DNA of 64,000 nucleotides from Filimonas sp. (GTDB taxonomy: Bacteria > Bacteroidota > Bacteroidia > Chitinophagales > Chitinophagaceae), in contig JAFKHH010000011.1 in the NCBI GenBank assembly GCA_017306865.1, forward strand, positions 434,001-498,000, read 5' to 3'. Positions 1-8,071 of the stretch are shown here, one piece after another (positions within the stretch are counted from its first letter, which is position 1; every line of letters begins with the position of its first letter). Position numbers and translations under genes: made by a program. Under the pieces are notes generated by a model. The model searched no databases, was not told the origin of the DNA, and was given only the letters and a program-made list of their open reading frames with translations.

Positions 1-364
1 AAAATCCATACCCCGTGATCCAGCCTATAGAACAAAGCGTAGCAAAGATCATAAACCGGACAGATGCATTGAATGCATCGAACTCGCCTATCGCAGATTT
101 TGAAATGACCTTATAGGCAATATAATAGCCGATGAAGAGTATAGCGGCGGTTGTAATAAACCTGAAACGGAAACTGTAAAAGATTATGGATACCACAAGC
201 GCAGCAGTAAAATACAGCGTTTGCATTTTCCAGTCATTATGCAGGATCGCATTGTATTGATTGATGTTGAAAAGCATGTAGCCGATCAACACAATCGTAG
301 GTACGCCCAATAGTAACAGTTGCGTTATTACCTTTTTCCAATTATGTACTTTTCCTATGCTCAT
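1..364 (-). CDS. Membrane protein, 3' part missing (window edge)
   Basis: This frame reads from an ATG at 364 to the window edge with no stop, giving 121 residues. The start codon directly follows the TAA of the DUF58 gene upstream, so the two are probably translationally coupled. The visible part has at least three hydrophobic segments (about residues 13-31, 49-62 and 68-84) with short charged loops. In many bacteria DUF58 genes precede transglutaminase-like membrane proteins with an N-terminal bundle of membrane helices, and this could be one. That is inference from position, because the catalytic part would lie outside the window. Confidence 0.6.
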   Translation of the reverse strand, partial: MSIGKVHNWKKVITQLLLLGVPTIVLIGYMLFNINQYNAILHNDWKMQTLYFTAALVVSIIFYSFRFRFITTAAILFIGYYIAYKVISKSAIGEFDAFNASVRFMIFATLCSIGWITGYGF

Positions 365-1726
365 TTATATAACTACAGGCTTTTGATGTTTTGTCAATAA
401 TTCTTTCAATCTTTTTTCATTCCTGCGAAGCTTGTTGCGCAATAATGATAGCTGCCATCCCGCACTGTATTTTTTTTGCTGGTTCTTGTCAGGCATAATA
501 AACAGCCACTTCAGCCAGTCACCCGGATGTTGGGATCTTAGGCTCTTACTAAGTTGTACAAACACAAAAGTAATATCATTGCCATGCTGCTCATGTAGCC
601 GTTCCACTTCATGATATTCAGTAAGTGAAGAGATCACCACTACAGCAGCTTCATTGGTTCTTACAAAAGACGGCAGGTCTTTATCTGTTTGCCAGACACT
701 TGTGCTCACTGCATACTGTACATTTTGCTCATCATTTGTGCCAGCATGCTGTGCTATTGGCTGGTCTGGTACATAACGCACTTCCAGCCCCTGCTGTTGC
801 AACTGTTTGTAAACGTTCCAGACAGCCGTTTTATAATGATTTAAAAAAGGAATATTTACCACATCGTTACCTTCCACATTGCTAAAAGAGTGAAAAGAAG
901 GATAGAGGTAGATGTGCGATGCGTACGGGTCCATTATTTCCGGGATACGCACCACCAACTCTTTATTTTTCGCATATATTTTCCATACGATACGCCTCAC
1001 ATCATCATTGTTCTCAAAATTTTTGTAGTTCAGGTATTCACCTTCTACTTTTTTCAGTTCCTCTATACGGGTAGACATGTCTTCCGTCTTGCGCGGCGCG
1101 GCGGTAAACAATTTTTGTTTTTCCGTAACCGGTGTTTTATAAAAACGTTGTGGGCTTTTGATAAACGATACAAAAGAAAAGAACTGGAAATAGTCTTCTA
1201 CATAGATCAGCAACTGCTCTACTTTATATTCCTTTATCTCCGGCAACCGCCAGTGGTAAGTGCCGGAAAGGGTGGTAGAAAAGAAACGCTTGCTCCTGTC
1301 TTGCGCGATCGAAAATTTTTCAGAATATTTATTTTCATCATACGCTACACGGAATTTAATAAAACCAAGCACAGGTTTTATAACCGGGTGCACCGTAAGA
1401 TGAATGATCTGCTTGTTGCCTGCCTGTGCTGTTGATTCTATCTTGCAGGAAAGCTTATGTCTTCTTTTTTGCGCCTGCAGGTAGAAGAAAGCGATGAGTA
1501 CAGATAACAGGCTAAATGCCAGTAAAGCTGCAATAAAAAATACTGCGCAGGAAAGTAGCAGGATAAAGATGTCGTAAAAAGACGTACCCGGCGTTCGCTG
1601 CTGCTGTCGTAGCCATACAAATGCTAACCAGGAGAATACTGCAAATACAACGAAATACCAATTAAAGGGCATCCGGTAGGTTAGCTGTCTTGTATAATAC
1701 CTTATGTTGGTGAAATACTTATTCAT
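365..1726 (-). CDS. DUF58 domain-containing membrane-anchored protein
   Basis: The product is 453 residues from the ATG at 1726. A frame extension two codons upstream would start with TTG and is less likely. Two hydrophobic stretches near the N-terminus (about residues 20-37 and 50-85) anchor it in the membrane. The middle and C-terminal part carries the DUF58 signature, with a DDVRRIVWKIYAKNKELVVR segment, which matches the usual Asp-Arg-Ile-W-Ala-Lys pattern of the family. DUF58 proteins typically sit in MoxR ATPase/VWA operons and are thought to help assemble envelope complexes; their biochemical role is not established. The next gene starts immediately after its stop codon. No MoxR gene is visible here; it could lie outside the operon or the window. 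Confidence 0.85.
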   Translation of the reverse strand: MNKYFTNIRYYTRQLTYRMPFNWYFVVFAVFSWLAFVWLRQQQRTPGTSFYDIFILLLSCAVFFIAALLAFSLLSVLIAFFYLQAQKRRHKLSCKIESTAQAGNKQIIHLTVHPVIKPVLGFIKFRVAYDENKYSEKFSIAQDRSKRFFSTTLSGTYHWRLPEIKEYKVEQLLIYVEDYFQFFSFVSFIKSPQRFYKTPVTEKQKLFTAAPRKTEDMSTRIEELKKVEGEYLNYKNFENNDDVRRIVWKIYAKNKELVVRIPEIMDPYASHIYLYPSFHSFSNVEGNDVVNIPFLNHYKTAVWNVYKQLQQQGLEVRYVPDQPIAQHAGTNDEQNVQYAVSTSVWQTDKDLPSFVRTNEAAVVVISSLTEYHEVERLHEQHGNDITFVFVQLSKSLRSQHPGDWLKWLFIMPDKNQQKKYSAGWQLSLLRNKLRRNEKRLKELLTKHQKPVVI

Positions 1727-1825
1727 ATTCAATGAAAAGTTAAGGTAAAGAAAGATGTTGTGCTGTAAAAAAGTGATTTCATTTTACTGGGTTTTTTAAC
1801 TGAAACTTTACTTTCTTTGCCCCCG

Positions 1826-2725
1826 ATGAGCGAAATTATAACATACGCTACTTGTCCGGCCTGCGGTTCCGGTGCTATCAAGCCCGTACTGGAAGCTGAG
1901 GACTATACTGTTAGCCACGAAACTTTTAGTATTTGGGAGTGTGATGCGTGTACACTACGTTTTACACAAAATGTGCCTGCCTTACAGGATATTGGTAAAT
2001 ATTACCAGTCTGCGGCATACGTCTCCCATTCAGACACTAAAAAGGGGTTGATCAACCGTCTGTACCACATTGTTCGTAACTATACTTTACAATCCAAACG
2101 TAAACTTGTTGAAACGGTTACCCGTAAAAGTTCCGGCAGTTTGTTGGATATAGGTGCTGGCACAGGAGCATTTGCCGCTACCATGAAGGCTGGCGGCTGG
2201 CAGATCACTGGGTTGGAGCCGGATGATATTGCCCGTACCAATGCCCGCAACCAGCATGGCCTGGAACTGCAATCACCCGATCGGCTCTTTCAACTGCCTG
2301 CCAATAGTTTTGACATTATTACCATGTGGCATGTGCTCGAGCATGTGCACAGCCTGCATGAGTACCTGGATACATTTGGTAAAATACTAAAACAGGACGG
2401 CCATATCCTTATTGCCGTGCCTAACTATACCAGTGGCGATGCGCAGCAATACGGCGCATACTGGGCTGCGTACGATGTACCAAGGCATCTGTACCATTTC
2501 TCACCTAAAAGCATGCAGTTGCTGCTTGCAAAACATGGTTTTACCGTAACAGAACATAAACCTATGTGGTTTGATAGTTACTACGTAAGTATGCTAAGCG
2601 AGCAATATAAAAATGGCAAATCAAACCTGCCGGGCGCATTTTTCGCCGGTAGAAAATCTAACAGGAATGCAGGCAAAAGCTATGACCATTGCAGTTCTGT
2701 TATCTACGTGATCAAGCGGGCGTAG
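1826..2725 (+). CDS. Class I SAM-dependent methyltransferase with N-terminal zinc ribbon
   Basis: The product is 299 residues from the ATG at 1826; a TTG nine bases upstream is also in frame. The N-terminus has two Cys pairs (C10/C13 and C39/C42) that look like a zinc ribbon. The SAM-binding motif LLDIGAGTG is at residues 106-114, followed by an acidic end of strand 2 (GLEPD) and a MWHVLEHV segment typical of Methyltransf_11/23 proteins. This layout is common in Bacteroidota proteins of unknown substrate that resemble sugar or cell-surface methyltransferases. A -7-like sequence (TTTCTTTG, 1812-1819) ends six bases before the ATG, so the mRNA may be nearly leaderless. A strong terminator follows at 2760-2788. 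Confidence 0.85.
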   Translation: MSEIITYATCPACGSGAIKPVLEAEDYTVSHETFSIWECDACTLRFTQNVPALQDIGKYYQSAAYVSHSDTKKGLINRLYHIVRNYTLQSKRKLVETVTRKSSGSLLDIGAGTGAFAATMKAGGWQITGLEPDDIARTNARNQHGLELQSPDRLFQLPANSFDIITMWHVLEHVHSLHEYLDTFGKILKQDGHILIAVPNYTSGDAQQYGAYWAAYDVPRHLYHFSPKSMQLLLAKHGFTVTEHKPMWFDSYYVSMLSEQYKNGKSNLPGAFFAGRKSNRNAGKSYDHCSSVIYVIKRA

Positions 2726-2759
2726 CGCATTGCGTTGTTTCATTGTTACCTCGTTATAT

Positions 2760-2788
2760 CGTCCCGGCCTCTCGGCCGGGACGTTTTT
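2760..2788 (+). terminator. Rho-independent terminator after the methyltransferase gene
   Basis: A perfect 10-bp GC-rich stem (CGTCCCGGCC with its complement) closes a TCTC loop and is followed by TTTTTAT. It lies 35 bases after the methyltransferase stop codon. Confidence 0.85.
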
Positions 2789-2853
2789 ATTTGTAGCCCG
2801 GTAGTAGGCATTTGTTAGTCAGCTATAGTACTCCGCTCATCGTCCCTTGCGTC

Positions 2854-3283
2854 GCACCCTTCAGCTATAAAATATATCTGAACAACTTTACAAAATCCTG
2901 ACAGGTCTTTAAGACCTGTCAGGATTATATCGTCTATCATCCCAGTCTCCGACTGGAATGTATTGGTCTTTCGACTCCGTCGAAAATGTAATCGACAGAG
3001 TCGATGACCGCAGGCATCCTAATGACTTCGCCCTGGTTCGTGTCCTCACGAACCAGCTACCAACCGGCGCGTGAGGACACGCGCCGGGGCTTTTGCACCC
3101 TTCAGCTATAGAATATGTATGAACAGTTTTACAGAATCCTGACAGGTCTTTAAGACCTGTCAGGATTCTATCGTCTATCATCCCAGTCTCCTGACTGGGA
3201 TGTATTGGTCTTTCGACTCCGTCGAAAATATAATCGACAGAGTCGATAGGCCCAGGCATTCTGGTCGGAGACCAGGATGATAA
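2854..3283. repeat. Duplicated intergenic unit carrying the H1-H2-H2'-H1' hairpin array
   Basis: Two direct copies of a unit of about 165 bp start at 2854 and 3095, each with GCACCCTTCAGCTAT. Each copy holds a perfect 15-bp-arm hairpin (2894-2926 and 3135-3167, loop TTA). Copy 2 then has CCCAGTC-TCCT-GACTGGG, TCGAC-TCC-GTCGA, TCGAC-AGA-GTCGA and CTGGTC-GGA-GACCAG in order. Copy 1 shows the same first hairpins in a less perfect form and loses similarity before the last one. A two-hairpin module (3026-3094) separates the copies. An open frame across 2909-3298 on the minus strand is a by-product of the repeats and not a gene. Confidence 0.9.
3026..3094 (-). repeat. Two-hairpin module with complementary apices, copy 1 (reverse orientation)
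   Basis: This holds CTGGTTCGTG-TCCT-CACGAACCAG (10-bp arms), then CCGGCGCGTG-AGGA-CACGCGCCGG (10-bp arms), then GGGCTTTT. The two hairpin tops, GTGTCCTCAC and GTGAGGACAC, are exact reverse complements of each other. Further copies are at 13508-13576, 37321-37378 and 62780-62847. Confidence 0.9.
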
Positions 3284-3311
3284 AAAAAGCGCCGGCAATC
3301 TGCCGGCGCTT
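3282..3311 (-). terminator. Terminator of the glutaminyl cyclotransferase gene
   Basis: The hairpin AAGCGCCGGCA-ATC-TGCCGGCGCTT has 11-bp arms. Read on the minus strand, its 3' side is followed by a run of T. It is 60 bases downstream of the stop at 3371. Confidence 0.8.
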
Positions 3312-3370
3312 AAAAAGTATCTTTAACTATTACATCATACTTCTAACATCGTACATGTACTCACGCTTGC

Positions 3371-4198
3371 TTATTTCAATTTCAACTCAAACAATACCGG
3401 CCATTGCTTGCCCGTAATGTAAAAGCTTTGTTTGACTGAATCGTAAGCAATACCGTTTAGTACATCTTCCTGCGGATCGGGGATCTTGTTGATCTCACTG
3501 GTTTTACCACTCTGCTGGAAAATGTCGCGCAAGTCAAGACGGCCTTCTACCTTACCTGACTCAGGGTTGATCTTCAGGATGTAGTTCGTCATGTATTTAT
3601 TGGCATAGATAGATCCATTTACAAACTCCAGTTCGTTAATACTGTCTACCATGCCATAGTTATCTGTAACGCTGATTGTTTTTTCCACCTGGAACGTATC
3701 CGGGTTTATAAAATAGATGATGTTCGAACCATCGCTAAGGATCAGGCTTTTGCCATTTGTGGTAAGTCCCCAACCTTCCTTATTCCAGCTAAACTCGCCT
3801 ATCTTTTTAAACGTGTTCACATCATACACATACACCTTGTGGTTTTGCCACGTAAGCTGGTATAGTTTATTGTTTAAAATAGTGATGCCTTCGCCAAATT
3901 CTTTCGGGTCGTTGTATTGTTGCTGTTGAGCTTTGCCCGTAGCGAGGTCTACGCGGGCTATTTTGCTAAAACCGCCTTCACGTCCTGTGCCTTCGTATAA
4001 AGTATTGTTATGCCAGATCAGGCCTTGTGTATAGGAAGAAGTGTCGTGCGGAAAAGTATTGATAATAGAATAGGTGATTGCGGCTGGCGCTACAACAACT
4101 GTTTCTGTAGAATCAGGGTTATCTTTTGGGGCGCTGCTATTGTTGCAATTACAAGCAGCCAACGCCATGAATACGAGGTATATATATGTTTTTTTCAT
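3371..4198 (-). CDS. Glutaminyl-peptide cyclotransferase (glutamine cyclotransferase) lipoprotein
   Basis: The product is 275 residues. The N-terminus is a lipoprotein signal peptide with lipobox LAAC (Cys16), so the mature protein is probably lipid-anchored in the periplasm or outer membrane. The rest is a five-bladed-propeller type sequence, with SSYTQGLIWHNNTLYEGTGR near the start of the mature domain, which is diagnostic of the plant/bacterial glutamine cyclotransferase family (PF05096). These enzymes convert N-terminal glutamine of exported proteins to pyroglutamate. In Bacteroidota this matters because many exported proteins begin with Gln after signal peptide cleavage (several in this window do). 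The gene is monocistronic with its own terminator at 3282-3311. Confidence 0.9.
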   Translation of the reverse strand: MKKTYIYLVFMALAACNCNNSSAPKDNPDSTETVVVAPAAITYSIINTFPHDTSSYTQGLIWHNNTLYEGTGREGGFSKIARVDLATGKAQQQQYNDPKEFGEGITILNNKLYQLTWQNHKVYVYDVNTFKKIGEFSWNKEGWGLTTNGKSLILSDGSNIIYFINPDTFQVEKTISVTDNYGMVDSINELEFVNGSIYANKYMTNYILKINPESGKVEGRLDLRDIFQQSGKTSEINKIPDPQEDVLNGIAYDSVKQSFYITGKQWPVLFELKLK

Positions 4199-4330
4199 TC
4201 GTTGATGTTCTGTACAAATGTAACGGATTGAAGCAAAATGTAAATTTTCAGCAATATAAAATTTAGTATTGTTGTCTGACTATGTTTAGTGAACTACCCG
4301 CTGGTTAGCTCTCGTTTGTCTACCTACGGT

Positions 4331-4532
4331 GTTACTTTTTGTCTTAATACAAAAAGTAACCAAAAAAATCAAGGCTGCAGAAAAGCAGGCTAAAAATTGT
4401 CCTGTCCGCCGAAATCCATTGAACTCGCCGCTTGCAGCGTGAGTATGTTAGTTACGCCTGGCTCAAACAGCAATGGATTTTTCCGGCGTTCATGCCAATT
4501 TTCTTAACGCAGCTTTTCTGAGGCCGCACCTT
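4331..4532. repeat. Long imperfect hairpin repeat (MITE-like)
   Basis: This 356-base gap (4199-4554) has no gene. It holds a perfect hairpin of 12-bp arms (GTTACTTTTTGT, 4331-4342, and its complement 4349-4360). Next comes a larger imperfect inverted repeat whose left side (4371-4430, with GCAGAAAAGC and ATCCATTG) mirrors the right side (4470-4530, with CAATGGAT and GCTTTTCTG). From memory, similar sequences occur in other Bacteroidota genomes. The ends are not marked by a clear target duplication. Confidence 0.75.
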
Positions 4533-4554
4533 CGAATAGCAACATAGAACTTCG

Positions 4555-5745
4555 CTAAGCCATCATTACACCGGCCACTTCTTCCGCCATTATTGGGGTT
4601 AATGCCACACCCATACCATTACAGGCTACTACGCTCCATACATTGTCATACACCTGTTCCAGTACGGGTAGTTTATTCGGCGTAAAGCCCATGATGCCAC
4701 TCCATCTTTGCTCAATAGTGATAGGAGATGGGGTGATAAAATGCTTTGACAGGAACGCTTCCAATGCGGATTGTATTGTGGTGCTGGTGGTCAGTGTAGT
4801 TACCGTTTCCTCCTCAAACGCTTTGTTACGCGCGCCGCCCAATAGTATTCGATTGCCTACATTCCTGAAGTAATAAAAGCCTTCGTCATAATGAAATGTG
4901 CCATTTAACGCAAGACCTTTTATAGGTGAGGAGATCAGCACCTGGCCCCGGCCGGGTTTAATGTGCAGTTGCGGAAAGAATGTGCCGGTAAAGGCATTAA
5001 TGCAAAACAATACACTACCAGCTTTAAAGGTAATGCCCCGTGCAGTGTGCAGCTCTACTGTTGCCCCAGGCTCTACATGTACAATCTCAACGCCTGTCAG
5101 TATCTCTACACCCATTTGCTGTACCAGTTGCGTAAGTGCTTGCAGCAGCTTACCACTGTGCAAAGCCCCCTCTAACGTATTCTCCACAAGACCATCAAAG
5201 TTTTGCAAGCCCAATTGTTGCAGTTTATGGTCAGCCTGTATAAATGTGCGTTCTGTGCCTGTAATTGACCGGGTCTGTTTATTTAGCCAAGCAAGCTGAT
5301 CGTAAACGTTTGCTACATCGTGCAGGTTGTTGTCCAGGCATTCATAGCCTCCGCAGGGAGTATAATCTATAACAGAAGCGGGAAATATGCGTTGTATTTT
5401 TTGAATGCCTTTAAACAGGTTTTCTACGCCAAACAGCATACGGTCCTCCCCATTCAGGTTTGCATTGTGCAACAATTCTGTTGGGCTGCCAAAGCAGGAG
5501 AAACCTGCATTGCGTGTAGATGCTCCGTGCGGAACAGGCCCACGCTCAACGATGAGAATGTTTAGCGCCGGTTTTTGTTTCTTCAATTCATAAGCGCTCC
5601 AAAGCCCTTGCAGTCCGGCACCGACGATAATAATATCCTTTTCGGCGTAAAAACTGCTTTTTTCCCAATATGAAATTTCCATCCCGGTATGTCGTTTGTC
5701 CCAAGATACGACGCTATTCGCCGGGAAAAAAGCTGTGTTACGCAT
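4555..5745 (-). CDS. FAD-dependent oxidoreductase, DAO family
   Basis: The product is 396 residues from the ATG at 5745. An in-frame ATG at 5682 would give a start MEISYWEKSSF that looks more like relatives, so the first 21 residues are doubtful. A Rossmann motif, IIIVGAGLQG, lies near residue 40, followed by an ERG acidic end and a GASTRNAGFSCFG segment typical of glycine-oxidase/D-amino-acid-oxidase-like enzymes. The C-terminal part, RWSGIMGFTPNKLPV ... VACNGMGVALTP, closes the FAD domain. The substrate cannot be read from the sequence; a secondary or D-amino acid, or a sarcosine-like compound, is plausible. It has no co-oriented neighbour close enough to form an operon. Confidence 0.85.
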   Translation of the reverse strand: MRNTAFFPANSVVSWDKRHTGMEISYWEKSSFYAEKDIIIVGAGLQGLWSAYELKKQKPALNILIVERGPVPHGASTRNAGFSCFGSPTELLHNANLNGEDRMLFGVENLFKGIQKIQRIFPASVIDYTPCGGYECLDNNLHDVANVYDQLAWLNKQTRSITGTERTFIQADHKLQQLGLQNFDGLVENTLEGALHSGKLLQALTQLVQQMGVEILTGVEIVHVEPGATVELHTARGITFKAGSVLFCINAFTGTFFPQLHIKPGRGQVLISSPIKGLALNGTFHYDEGFYYFRNVGNRILLGGARNKAFEEETVTTLTTSTTIQSALEAFLSKHFITPSPITIEQRWSGIMGFTPNKLPVLEQVYDNVWSVVACNGMGVALTPIMAEEVAGVMMA

Positions 5746-5869
5746 GTTTTAACGAATGCTTAGGAGCCTCGCGATTATTTTTGAGTTATTGACAATATAT
5801 TTGATGCAAAACTGTTTTTGATATTAGCAGTGTTTGGTCGGAATGTAACCGCATAAAACAACCATTTGT

Positions 5870-6586
5870 ATGAAAAAAATCTTACTCGCATTTTCTTTTT
5901 TAGTGATTGTATCTGGAGCGCAGGCACAGTTTAAAAACTTATTGAAAAACATTACATCTAAATCATCTTCTTCTAAAGATTCATTGTCAAGCAGTGAAGT
6001 GTCCGGCGGCTTGAAAGAGGCGTTGAATATTGGTATTCAAAAAGCAACCACACAGCTTTCTGCTACAGATGGTTTCTTTAAGGATGCTGCTATTAAATTA
6101 TTGTTACCGCCAGAGGCACAGAAAGTAGAAAAAACATTGCGCAGTGTAGGTATGGGTAAACTGGTAGATGATGCTGTTTTATCCATGAACCGGGCCGCTG
6201 AAGATGCAACTAAGAGTGCAGCACCAATCTTCCTGAATGCCGTAAAAGAAATTACCCTGCAGGACGTTTTTGGCATCCTGAAAGGCGGCGATTCGGCAGC
6301 AACAAAATATTTGCGTGGCAAAACAACAGCTCCATTAACAGAGGCATTCCGCCCATCTATAGACAGCTCATTGGGTAAAACAGGCGCAACGAAATATTGG
6401 AACACAATGTTCACTGCGTATAACAAATTGCCACTGGCAAGTAAAGTAAATCCTGACCTGACGGCGTATGTAACGGAAAAAGCTTTGTCTGGTATCTTCA
6501 GCAAAGTAGCACAGCAGGAAGCCCTGATCCGGAAAGACCCGGTAGCACAAACAACCGATCTGCTGAAAAAGGTGTTTGGTAAATAA
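5870..6586 (+). CDS. DUF4197 domain-containing exported protein
   Basis: The product is 238 residues with a signal peptide ending ...VSGAQAQ at about residue 20. The mature protein carries the DUF4197 pattern: GGLKEALNIGIQKAT, LSATDGFFKDAAIKLLLPPEA, then MGKLVDDAVLSMNRAAEDA. This helical domain is widespread in Proteobacteria and Bacteroidota but has no known function; the protein is expected in the periplasm. It is transcribed alone and followed by a hairpin terminator at 6613-6641. Confidence 0.9.
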   Translation: MKKILLAFSFLVIVSGAQAQFKNLLKNITSKSSSSKDSLSSSEVSGGLKEALNIGIQKATTQLSATDGFFKDAAIKLLLPPEAQKVEKTLRSVGMGKLVDDAVLSMNRAAEDATKSAAPIFLNAVKEITLQDVFGILKGGDSAATKYLRGKTTAPLTEAFRPSIDSSLGKTGATKYWNTMFTAYNKLPLASKVNPDLTAYVTEKALSGIFSKVAQQEALIRKDPVAQTTDLLKKVFGK

Positions 6587-6612
6587 ACGAACGAATAGCA
6601 AGGTGTATAATA

Positions 6613-6641
6613 GAGGGAGCGCGCAAGCGCTCTCTTTTTTT
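6613..6641 (+). terminator. Terminator after the DUF4197 gene
   Basis: The stem GAGCGC-GCAA-GCGCTC is extended by weaker pairs and is followed by seven or more T residues. It lies 27 bases after the stop codon. Confidence 0.85.
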
Positions 6642-6656
6642 ATGCAGAATGACTTG

Positions 6657-6792
6657 ATGTACGATGTTAGATGTACGATGTAAACTTGTTGTTGCTGGTT
6701 ACCAGTTACCGGTTAGCCGGTAACATCTTCTGGCCTGACATTTACTTAATAGCCAGGTTCATTTTACATCGTACATCTAACATCGTACATTG
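6657..6792. repeat. Inverted pair of GTACGATGTTAGATGTAC-type repeats
   Basis: The phrase TGTACGATGTTAGATGTAC at about 6657-6680 is repeated in reverse complement at about 6766-6790, bracketing most of the gap between the DUF4197 and MFS genes. Related single copies lie at 3345-3365, 21464-21500 and 59290-59302. Confidence 0.8.
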
Positions 6793-6795
6793 TTT

Positions 6796-6803
6796 TATCT
6801 TTG
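6796..6803 (+). promoter_or_regulatory. -7 box (TATCTTTG) of the MFS gene
   Basis: This matches the Bacteroidota -7 consensus TAnnTTTG exactly and ends four bases before the ATG at 6808. Transcription would then begin at or very near the start codon. No convincing -33 element was found. Confidence 0.5.
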
Positions 6804-6807
6804 CCTT

Positions 6808-7986
6808 ATGGAAAATCATACCTCCCTTCGGCAATGGCATGTAATCCTCATGGCTGTTGCAACTGGATTAATAGTCGCTAACATTTATTACTGCCAGCCT
6901 TTAATTGTATTGATCAGTAAAGAGTTTCATGTAGCAGAAAGCAAAGCTGGCGCCATTACTTTTCTTACTCAGTTTGGATATGCATTAGGTTTATTATTCT
7001 TTGTGCCGCTGGGCGATATGTTGGAGAAAAAGAAGCAAATATTGTTCACAACAGTATTGGCAACGGTTTCACTTATCTTTTCTGCCATGGCTAAATCATT
7101 GCTGGCATTGCAGATAGCGAGCTTTTTGGTAGGCGCAACCAGCATTGTGCCGCAACTCATTTTACCACTAAGTGCGCACCTGGCGCAACCGGAGAAAAGA
7201 GGTAAAGTAATTGGTACGATCATGAGCGGATTATTAGTGGGCATTTTATTATCAAGAACATTGAGTGGTTTTGTGGGCTCCTGGTTGGGCTGGCGCGGCA
7301 TGTTTTGGATTGCGGCAGGTATTATGGCGGGCCTACTTATACTCATGTATTTCGCTTTCCCTGTCAGCAAACCACATTTTACGGGCACATATGGTTCATT
7401 GATGAAATCTATAGTAACGCTTGTAAAAGAGCAACCAATATTGAGAGAAGCGTCTGCTATCAACGCATTAAGCTTTGCCATCTTTGGTATGTTCTGGACA
7501 ACAATGGTGTTGCACTTTTCCGGATCTCCATTTTACTTTCACAGCGATCGCATTGGTATGTTTGGATTGGCGGCGGCAGCCGGCGCTCTGGCTGCACCAT
7601 TAGTAGGCGGCTCTGCAGATAAAAGAAATCCCCGTGTGCCGATCGGTTATGGGCTGGTGATCATTCTGGCCGGATACGTTTTATTTTACCTCTTCGCGTA
7701 TAAAATAATCGGCATTATTGTAGGTATTGTTGCGATCGATCTTGGGCTGCAATGCGTGCATGTGTCTAACCAGACACGTATTTATGCACTTATCCCTTCT
7801 GCCCGTAACAGGTTGAATACTGTATTTATGACATTCAGCTTTATAGGTACATCCATTGGTTCCGCGTTGGGGCTGGCTGTATGGGCACAGTGGGGATGGA
7901 GCGGTGTTTGTATCACAGGGATAATTATGCTGCTGGGCGCATTGGGTATTTATGCGGCGACGTATAAGAAAGTAGAGATTGCGTAA
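6808..7986 (+). CDS. MFS transporter, drug/solute exporter type
   Basis: The product is 392 residues from the ATG at 6808; the longer frame would need a TTG inside the promoter. Twelve hydrophobic segments are evident. The loop after the second helix has the MFS signature-like sequence PLGDMLEKKK (residues about 60-75), and helix 5 has a GxLLSRTLSGFVG pattern reminiscent of antiporter motif C. The first helix carries VANIYYCQPL, seen in the YfcJ/AraJ-like drug:H+ antiporter branch. The transported compound is unknown. The gene is convergent with the flavodoxin-reductase-like gene, separated by a 47-bp palindrome. Confidence 0.85.
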   Translation: MENHTSLRQWHVILMAVATGLIVANIYYCQPLIVLISKEFHVAESKAGAITFLTQFGYALGLLFFVPLGDMLEKKKQILFTTVLATVSLIFSAMAKSLLALQIASFLVGATSIVPQLILPLSAHLAQPEKRGKVIGTIMSGLLVGILLSRTLSGFVGSWLGWRGMFWIAAGIMAGLLILMYFAFPVSKPHFTGTYGSLMKSIVTLVKEQPILREASAINALSFAIFGMFWTTMVLHFSGSPFYFHSDRIGMFGLAAAAGALAAPLVGGSADKRNPRVPIGYGLVIILAGYVLFYLFAYKIIGIIVGIVAIDLGLQCVHVSNQTRIYALIPSARNRLNTVFMTFSFIGTSIGSALGLAVWAQWGWSGVCITGIIMLLGALGIYAATYKKVEIA

Positions 7987-8024
7987 TAAGATTATTGTTT
8001 GATTGTTAAATGGATAAATTGTTA

Positions 8025-8071
8025 GCTCAAAAGAATGGCCCACTTTTTAAAAGTGGGCCATTCTTTTGAGC
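8025..8071. terminator. Near-perfect 47-bp palindrome between convergent genes
   Basis: The arms are 23 bases each (8025-8047 and 8049-8071), perfectly complementary around a single T. They start with GCTCAAAAGAATGGCC. It sits between a plus-strand gene ending at 7986 and a minus-strand gene ending at 8159, so it can terminate both; there is no long T-run. Inverted AACAATT-type repeat phrases flank it at about 7990-8022 and 8119-8152. Confidence 0.75.

Noticed and set aside
2894-2926. CsrA-type regulation because the opposite strand of the H1 hairpins shows GGA in loops
   Set aside because: CsrA is usually missing from Bacteroidota and the hairpins lie mostly outside leaders, so this explanation was not kept.
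2854-3283. Possible CRISPR array because of repeated units
   Set aside because: The units are few, long and hairpin-rich, not evenly spaced by unique spacers, and no cas gene is present.
2909-3298. Open frame of 129 codons on the minus strand
   Set aside because: It is made wholly of the duplicated hairpin repeats; the protein repeats the hairpin words and has no family features.
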